Origin: Sinonovacula constricta
Lineage: Eukaryota; Mollusca; Bivalvia; Cardiida; Solecurtidae
DNA length: 64,000 bases
Direction: 5' to 3'
Assembly (NCBI GenBank): GCA_007844125.1
Contig: CM017561.1
Span: forward strand, 64,027,256-64,091,255
Shown here: in pieces, positions 13,101-22,100 of the stretch
How positions within the stretch are numbered: position 1 is the stretch's first letter
How the letters are laid out: each line of letters begins with the position of its first letter
Translations under genes and position numbers: made by a program
The notes under the pieces: generated by a model
The model's input: only the letters and a program-made list of their open reading frames with translations
Told to the model about the DNA's origin: nothing
The model's database searches: none

Positions 13101-16100
13101 TTTAAAAGGATATGCCAGCTGTTTATGACATTTTTAGAAATTGATATATGTAAATGTTTTGACTTCATGAGTAAATAGTAAATATTAGTTCAAATAATTT
13201 TTTTACAGTTATTTACTATAATAATTGGCATGGTATTCCCTTCTTTACCATATGAAATGTTCGGTCAAGATTTATTTGATAGAAAATATACAACTTTACC
13301 ATATTAAATGTTTCAAGCCAAGATTTATATGCTATAAAATATAAGTTACTATATTTAATGTTTCAGCCAACCCCTCAGCAACATCAATCATTCGCACCAT
13401 TCCCGCCTCTCAACTGATCTCCCCTGCAACAGTCTCAGCCTCCTCCCTCCTTTCGACATCAGTGGCCACACCAACCATTTCTCTAATCACACAGCCCAGT
13501 GGCGTCCAGGTGGCTGCACCAACGGTCGTCCAGCAGGTCACCTCGGTCAACCCCCAGGTGATTCAGGCACCTAAGCCAGTTCAGATCACAATCACGCCAG
13601 GAGGGCAGATTGCAGCTCCCGCAACGGTCACACAAGTGATTGCAACAGAAAATGCAGCAGCAGCAGCAGAAAGTACCGAATGCACGGATGGAATTCACTG
13701 TGGTACCCCTCCACCAAGTGAATGCACAGATGGAATTCACTGTGGTACCCCTCCACCAAGTGAATGCACAGATGGAATTCACTGTGGTACCCCTCCTCCA
13801 AGTGAATGCACAGATGGAATTCACTGTGGTACCCCTCCACCAAGTGAATGCACAGATGGAATTCACTGTGGTACACCACCACCAAATCAATGCACAGATG
13901 GTATTCATTGTGGTACCCCACCACCTACTGAATGCACAGATGGAATACATTGTGGTACCCCTCCACCAAATCAGTGCACAGATGGTGTTCATTGTGGAAC
14001 TCCACCACCATCAGAAAATACACACTTTGTTCCTATAAATAATACATGTTCAGATGGAATTCACTGCGGTACACCACCCCCTACTGAATGCACAGTTGGA
14101 ATTCACTGTGGTACCCCTCCACCAAGTGAATGTACAGATGGTATTCACTGTGGCACCCCTCCACCAAATGAATGCACTGATGGAATTCACTGTGGTACCC
14201 CTCCACCAAATGAATGCACAGATGGCATTCACTGTGGTACCCCTCCACCTAATGAATGCACAGATGGAATTCACTGTGGTACCCCTCCACCAAATGAATG
14301 CACAGATGGCATTCACTGTGGTACCCCTCCACCAAATGAATGCACAGATGGAATTCACTGTGGTACCCCTCCACCAAGTGAATGCACAGATGGAATTCAC
14401 TGTGGTACCCCTCCACCAAGTGAATGCACAGATGGCATTCACTGTGGTACCCCTCCACCTAATGAATGCACAGATGGAATTCACTGTGGTACCCCTCCAC
14501 CAAATGAATGCACAGATGGCATTCACTGTGGTACTCCTCCTCCAGAGGGTCAAGATGATCAAAATGCAGAGAACCAACCCATTAACAATGAAGAGAATCC
14601 TACAGATAACCCTGTAGAAGTACCAGAGGTTGTCGAGGGAGAGGTGGGCGCAGGAGATGCGACAATGACTCAGGAGGAGCAGACAACTCTAGATGAAGCA
14701 GAGAAACAAGATGGTGCAGAAACATTAGCAGATATGGCTGTAAGTAAACCTGTAGTTTTAATTTTGTTTTCAATACATAACCAACACAATTATTGTCATT
14801 AATATAATATTAATGGAGACATACTTTAAGCAAATGCTGTGGTAAAGCCACTAATGCATGGCAGGTTAGCATAAAGACCACCAAGCATAAAATGCCAGAT
14901 AATACTGACTATGACCCGCAATATTAGGGACTGATGGGTTAAGACTAGAGTGGCAAGTTATCACAGTCAAGGCAGCACTCTATCTGCTTCTAGAGAGCAA
15001 AAATAACAGACAGACAACTTTGGTGTAAAAGATAGTTTGCCAGGAATCTGCAAACAGATTCTTTAAGCATTCTATCGCAATGAAGGCAGCTTAAAAATCA
15101 AAATGGTTGAATTTTTTTCTCCTTAAGGCAGTAATCTTGTTCTCAGAGAAAATTTAAAAAAGAAAACATTTATCTCTCGAGTGACATTTTACAACTTGAA
15201 AGGTAAATTAAAGTTTTTCTTCCCATTTATTAGACATATGTATATGTATATATATTATTTTCACTGTCTGAGTTCTATTACCAGACCCCTGACGGTTTCT
15301 CTATGGATGGAACAACCGCAGAAGAAGGAGCAGAAGACGGGACCAATGATGTGTCGATGGATGAACAGGCTGCAGTAGATCTCGTACAGCTGGCACATCA
15401 GGCGGAACAGGCAGAGCTACAGGCTGTGGCACAATTACAGGCTGAACAATTACAAGGTAGGTGAGATTGCGGCATGTTTATTTTGGGTCATAGAAACTTT
15501 TTTGGTATCCTAGAACTGAGCTGCAAGCAGTACCACAGCTACAGGCTGAATAGTTACTAGGTATGTTGTGTTGTTCTATGTTGATATTAAGTAGTAGAAA
15601 CATCTTTGGAAGAATTGAAATGCAGACAATGGAATAGCATTCAGCGCCATATGACCTATCAAGTGTTGGTGTGCCGTAAAACCCCCCAAAAAAACAAACA
15701 ATGGCATAGCTACAAGCCAAACTACAAAGAGAAGTAGGTATGAAATGTTGTGTCTAAAGTGACTGGTTTTCTAAGAATATAGAATAGATTCACAATGGCT
15801 GATCTCTGAGCAACTGGTGTTCTTGCTAGTGTAATATGTTATAGAGGAATCATTTTCATAAATAAACTTACTAGGTGCATTCCTGGCTGTAGTTAAATGT
15901 CACACTGCAAAACTACATATATCTAAATGGGATAACAGATGTTGTTAAAGGATCTTAAATTAAGAAGTTGGTAAACTTACTTGGTTAACTAGCTTGATAG
16001 GATCTGCCATGGTATAGTGACTGCTAGCATGGTATACCATCTGCAGGCTGTACAGTAACAAGGTAGGTTATGCTGTAAATATTGTGATGGACCAGTCATC

Positions 16101-19100
16101 TGGGAAACAACACAGCCACTCATTGACACTGTAGCACTCTGAATACTAACAATCTGTACATGTACCAGGTGTAAGTAGGTCCAGCTAATCAATGATGAGA
16201 CTCAACAGTCACAATTGATAATGCTCTTTTATACAGTAGTTACAGGTGTTTGTCCACTGTCACGATGATCGAAGGCTACACTCAACTAATAAGATGGTGT
16301 TTGCTCCAATAAATTTGGTAATGGTTGAATTGTTGTCATTTTTGTTAGCAAGACTAAACTAGCCTCTCTGACTGCATAGCCTCTCACTGTGTGGGTTCAA
16401 GTCCCGTTCGGGAGTGTGGTAAGGTTTCCAGCTGACTTGCAATGCGCTGGTGGTTTTACCCAGACATTTGTCTAAGGTCTTCCTCCAGCAAAAAGCTGGA
16501 CGTTGCTATAATGATCATAAATTATCACTGCAATGTATTTAAAAAACAAAACAATAAACAAGCCTATAGAATTACACATGTTTTTTTTCTACTCCTCCTC
16601 AACAGCTGCAGCAGAAGCTGAGCAGGCTGCAGCTCCAGCAGAAGTAAAGGATGAACCCATGGATATATCTGAACATGCTCAGGTAAACTTGACAAACTTT
16701 TGTGCACTTGTGTAATATCAAAAGATACAGGTCATGTTTGATAGAGGGGCTGGTGGGGTCAACGTCATGATCACTGTTACTAAAAATAGAAAAAAAAAAC
16801 TTTTCCGCGCAATAACGTATGTTAGGAATGAGATGTTGTGATGAACTTCGCTGCATAGGTAGCTTCTGTGAAGACTACACTTGCGCATTGAATGTGGGGC
16901 CAGTGGAGTCAAGGTCACTGTTACTGAACACAGAAAAAACAGTTTCTACTCAAAAACTTTAGTTACGAATAAGATATTATTATGAAACTATAAAGCTGTA
17001 TAGTTAGCTTCTGAGAAGGCAATGCTTTGGATTGAAAATGGGGCAGGTGGGGTCAAGGTCACTGTTATGTGTGTCTTTGTTTCTTGTCATTGATTTAAGC
17101 TTACCAGTTCCAGTTTTAAGTACCCATGTGGGAGAATTAATCACCTTTAGTGATAGTTCTAGTTAATCTTAGAAGAGTCTGGTGAATGCTTACTCATTTC
17201 ATTTACTCATTTTTGTCTATGAATAAGAAGAACTGTGTGGAAAAGTAGGAAAACATTGTTAAGGAAGTTTAAAATGTGATATTTGCTATCTTTATTATTG
17301 CTTTTAGCAGATGGTAGTCTTGATATGATTTAATCTTCTTCTGATGTAAAAATACACAATAATCTATCAATAAATGTATTTGACAGTCACTCATGAACAT
17401 AAATCAAATATTTCCACACGTATGTCAGTAGATAAGGTTTCTTCATACATATAAATAAGGGTTAAACATCTCCATCTATCTGCCCAGGCTGCTACAAGTC
17501 TCTCTACACTGGACCCCACCACTGGCATACAGAATGGTGGTGTTAGTGGTGTCCCCTTGCATCTGGATACGTCTACTAGCAGCCTTCTCAACATGTCCTC
17601 CACACTCCCTGATGAGATTTTTGCCCCTGTCACCTCTGCCCACGACAGTCTGCCCGCAGCTATCAAGCCAGAAGATCTTCTGGTGCCTAAATCAGAGCCC
17701 TTAGAGACACATGCTTCATCACCAGCTGTCTCAGAAAACGGTAGGCTTGTTTATTAATTGACTTTTGTATATGTTAAAATACTGATAAAATTTTGGTTTA
17801 CATTTTATGGTAATGTCTTTTTTTCTTTAATTGCTGCTTATAATTCTTGTACTTTTACTCAACAACTTTGTTTGACCAATGATCCAAATGCAGTCTATTG
17901 TTGTTGTTGCAGCAGCTTTGTTGTTGTAGTCCTCTTAGTTGAGACACCCTTTACAGTTTGTTTTACAGATAAATTACACAATTTAAAAAAATGGTTTATT
18001 TGGTGATATTTTCAGATCCTCTGTCAACATTGGCGATGGCAGCAGCTTCCTCAGGTGTGGTGACTTCAGTGAAACAGGAAGCACCTAAACCTGTAACTCA
18101 GGTATGTGGTACTAAAATCAGAAGATGGATAAGTGAGGGAAACATTTGTGCTCCACTTATCTAGCCTAAAATCGATTAAAACTATTTTTTTACCAATTTT
18201 TTTTTCGTTTTTTTGTATGTTTGATTTTTGTTTTGGCATTGTTGTTTTTCCCCACTTTCACATTTCATATCGGGAATTAAGAATAATGAAAAGTTTGTGG
18301 GTTTTTTTTTTGTGTGTAATAAAATTCTACTTAATGTTTCAAATGATCTTCTTTTTGTTTTGTTTCTTATCGTTCTTAATTCCTTTAACCTCTCCAGCAG
18401 GATGTGAAAGTTGTCCCAAGCCCAGGAACACCCACCCAGTCTAAAAAAGACCAGTGGTATGACGTAGGCATAATAAAGGGCACCTCATGTCTGGTCTCTT
18501 ATTACCATCTGCCATCCGAGGGCAACGGGGATCTCATAACGACTGAGAAAAAGGTAAGCAGGGATTCGTATAATAGGGAATTCAGATTCTGAAGTAAGAT
18601 TCTTAATGGATGATGAAGTCTGTCAGTTTAATTGAAATGATTAACTTGAGTTTTTGTTCCAAGAAAAAATATGGCAATGTCAAAAACTACTAAATTTAAA
18701 TATCAATTGAATTAAAATCGTTTTATTAACTCATTGTGCCCTACAGCTAATTGTCCAGTCGTACCCTAAAGGCATTTCTCCAGTTATACCCTACACCTGG
18801 TGGGGGTCTTAACTGCCCCTCATGCCGAGACACATCTGGTGTGGATTACCGGTCAGTGGAAGATATCGGGGATGGTTGTATACACAACACAATAAACATG
18901 TCATTTTGGAAGTACTCTAAAGGGATATTTTTACATACTTGAAGCACAGAGAGTGCTTTACACAACCATGTAATTTTTAACACGGTATGAGAAGAAATAC
19001 TTCAGAAAAGAGTGAAATCTGAAGAACAGAAGTTCAAATTATTAAAGTGAAATAATATTGACCCTATCAAGTTTTTTATGTTTATAACGTAAATAACACT

Positions 19101-22100
19101 GCTTTATATAATATTTTATATAATGAGTAACTTTAAAACAGTCGGCCATCTTTGATTTAAAGTTGCGATTTACCGGTAGTTTGAGAAAAAACGCTCTTAA
19201 ACTTCATATTTGATAGAAAACTTCGGCGATTTCCAAGAGTTAGATTGTGTCTTTTATCTATTGATATCTGCAATTATCATATAATTATTAGATCTGACGT
19301 AGGTAATTCCACATACCCGCCGATACATATGCGTATAAGTAGGAATCTTAAAGCTAACAGTAAGGCACATCGCCGTTTTTCTTTGTCTCGACATAATTAA
19401 TTCATTGTGTTTACATCCGGGTTACATGAAATTCCAATATATTATATAACAAAGTTTCTGATTGGCTGAGATCGAAGTATTAATTAATCATTTGGAAAAC
19501 TGCTTTTACGATCGTATTTCAGCCGAGAAATGTTTCAAATTAGATGTGAATCACTTCAATCAGAGAAAATGTCGCCGATTTTTCTGTTGCTCGCTACAAT
19601 AAATGAAATAACAAAAAAGGATTTAAGCCGGTAGATTTAGATTAAGATGACATTAGCATTTACGATACTGTGATGTATTTGATTGGCTGAGACTCGAAAG
19701 TGATATAAAACATGAGTGTTAACCAGCAAATATGATGGACGCATTAACGCGGCGTTCGGCAGTAGCTGAGACATTTTCAGGGCCGCCTTAATGCGGCGCT
19801 CGGCGCCAGACACAGGTAAAATGCGACGCGATAAGTCGTCTACCGGCATGAGGAGGCTGTTTTTCGTGCCGCTTTAATGCGTCATTAGGGTACAATGAGT
19901 TAATCAAATCTTTAAAAGTAAAGGCTGGTGTTGTTGATTTTTCTTTTAAAATCTACAAGTCTGTTGAGAATTAAGTTAAAATTAAGTATGCATTCAGTTT
20001 CCAATCCATCTTTGGTGACATCTATTCTGTAAGCCATATGAACATAACAACTTCAATGTGATTGTAACTCAAACACTTAATTATATTAAAGGTGTGATTC
20101 TTAACTTTAATGACTTCCCGATTTGTTGTTTGCTAGTTGGACATAGATGTTGTGAGTGTGCAGGACCACAGTGTACTGAAGCGTCAAGAACTGTTGCCAG
20201 GCACAGCATACAAGTTCCGGGTTGCAGGCATTAACGCCTGTGGTCGTGGACCCTTCAGTGAGATTTCTGCCTTCAAGACATGTCTACCAGGCTACCCAGG
20301 CGCGCCATCGGCCATCAAAATTAGCAAGGTAGGACATATGGTGTGTGATATTGTTTATTTTTTTAAGTTTTTTGTTGTATTATAGTGAAAAATGTTGTTG
20401 TTTTTCCATGGGAGTTGGGTTGCATTTATGTTTATTTGGTTCTTGATTTTGTTGATGTAAACTACTTTTATCTAAATTTCTGTGAAACATTCAGTGCATG
20501 AATTAATTTATTTTGTGAGAGAAAAATTATAATTTTTTGATGATTTTTGTACTTGTTTCAAAAGGTAGTTGTCTCTCATCTTATGAGAAAAAGCCATAAA
20601 ATAATTTTCATGTTAAGTACACTTTCTTTAACCATCTCAATGATGTTCCACTATTGCACACATCCTATTAAAATTTTAATCATTCCCACTTTCAATCACC
20701 TTCACAGAGTGCTGACGGGGCCCACCTGTCATGGGAACCCCCACAGAATACCGCGGGTAAAATTACAGAGTATTCCGTCTACTTGGCTGTACGCAATGCC
20801 TCACAGCAACAAGAAACCAAACCAGGTACTGCAGCTCAGCTGGCATTTGTCCGGGTGTACTGTGGCCCCAGTGCTTCATGTGTTGTCAATTCCAGTAGTT
20901 TAGCCTCCGCTCACATCGACTACACAACCAAACCAGCCATTATATTCAGAATAGCAGCCCGCAATGAGAAGGGCTACGGACCTGCTACACAAGTCAGGTG
21001 GCTTCAAGGTAAGGATTGTTCTGTAAATCGAGCTAATTTTACTTAATATAATCAACCGTGGTGATATTAATTATAATTTGAGCAAAATATGTTTATTCTT
21101 TTACTTCTCTTAAAAATTAACAACTTAATGTTATGACATTAAAAAAATTAAAAAATAGCAATGAATATATGTTTTAAAGTTTACTGTGCTTAAAGTTTTT
21201 ACCAGAGTTTATATTGTCCTTTAAGTTAGCTTTTCCAACACTGCATTCCTAATATACCACCCTTAGTTGGCATCGCAACAATGGTCAGGCTATCAATCGT
21301 ACTTCGTGTTCTTCAAATGTAACTAATTTGTTTTATACAGTGACGGAACGACAGTATTAATTAAACAAAGATGTAAGTGTATATTATGGTTTTAAAAACA
21401 CCTGTGAAGACATTATCCTAGCATTGTCATTTCTGTCACAGATGCAGCCCAGCAAGCAGCTAGTGCAACAAAGATGGCAGTTAAACGTACAGTGGATCAG
21501 TAAGTTTTGAAAATGATTAATATATTACTTGTTGTGTGACATTTCAAGTTGACTTACGTAACTGACAATAGTGTTGCCTTGGCAACTGTCGGCAACTTTT
21601 GGTGGAGAAAGACCCCAGATAATTAATTAATTAATCATCTCATACTGAAATATTGTCCCTAAATGGGGCTCAGGATTTTTTCTTTTTGGCTAGCTACTTT
21701 TTAGATTAACTTTTGTTGTACAGATTTGAAATGTCATGCGAGAGATCTTAAAAAAGAATTGATAAGAAAAATATGAATCGATATATACAAAAAATGGAAT
21801 CAAAGTATGTGATACACAGGCTTGAGCCAGTTCCCAGCTTTATGGTAAGGCACTTTAGCATGCAGATGTAAGCATTAGTGTAAGTATATAGGTTTTAACA
21901 AAATGTTACATGTAAAGAGTGAAAGTTTTGATCATTATAACCATCCTCATCATTGAAGTTGCAGTCCAGGATGCTGGCCACTTATTGTCACAGTCAAATA
22001 CATTGTGAAGAAGTTTGTGTTATTCATACTCATGGTATTCATACCCATGTTGTTCATACCCATGTTGTTCATACCCATGTTATTCATACCCATGTTGTCT

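Larger units (their letters stand above)
15457..16605 (+). other. HCFC1 intron with pseudo-exon echoes and SINE pieces
   Basis: Echoes of the preceding exon's 3' end lie at 15,511-15,570, 15,705-15,742 and 16,037-16,075, each followed by a GTATG- or GTAGG-like donor. A SINE tail sits at 15,641-15,687 and a tRNA-derived SINE at about 16,330-16,515. Confidence 0.7.

Noticed and set aside
13681..14544. Regular GAATTC and GGTACC sites, suggestive of a cloning or synthetic construct
   Set aside because: They fall naturally in the codons GGA-ATT-CAC and TGT-GGT-ACC of the repeat and are lost in units with silent changes; the flanks are normal exonic sequence.
13483..14577. Antisense and shifted-frame long open frames (up to 187 codons) across the HCF array
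   Set aside because: They arise because the 42-bp unit is a multiple of three with no stop in several frames. Only the plus-strand [12 protein letters not shown] frame connects through splice sites to the conserved HCF exons.
14700..15310. Taspase1 cleavage site
   Set aside because: KQDG and SMDG lack the required P3 Gln with a hydrophobic P2, so I do not call a site.
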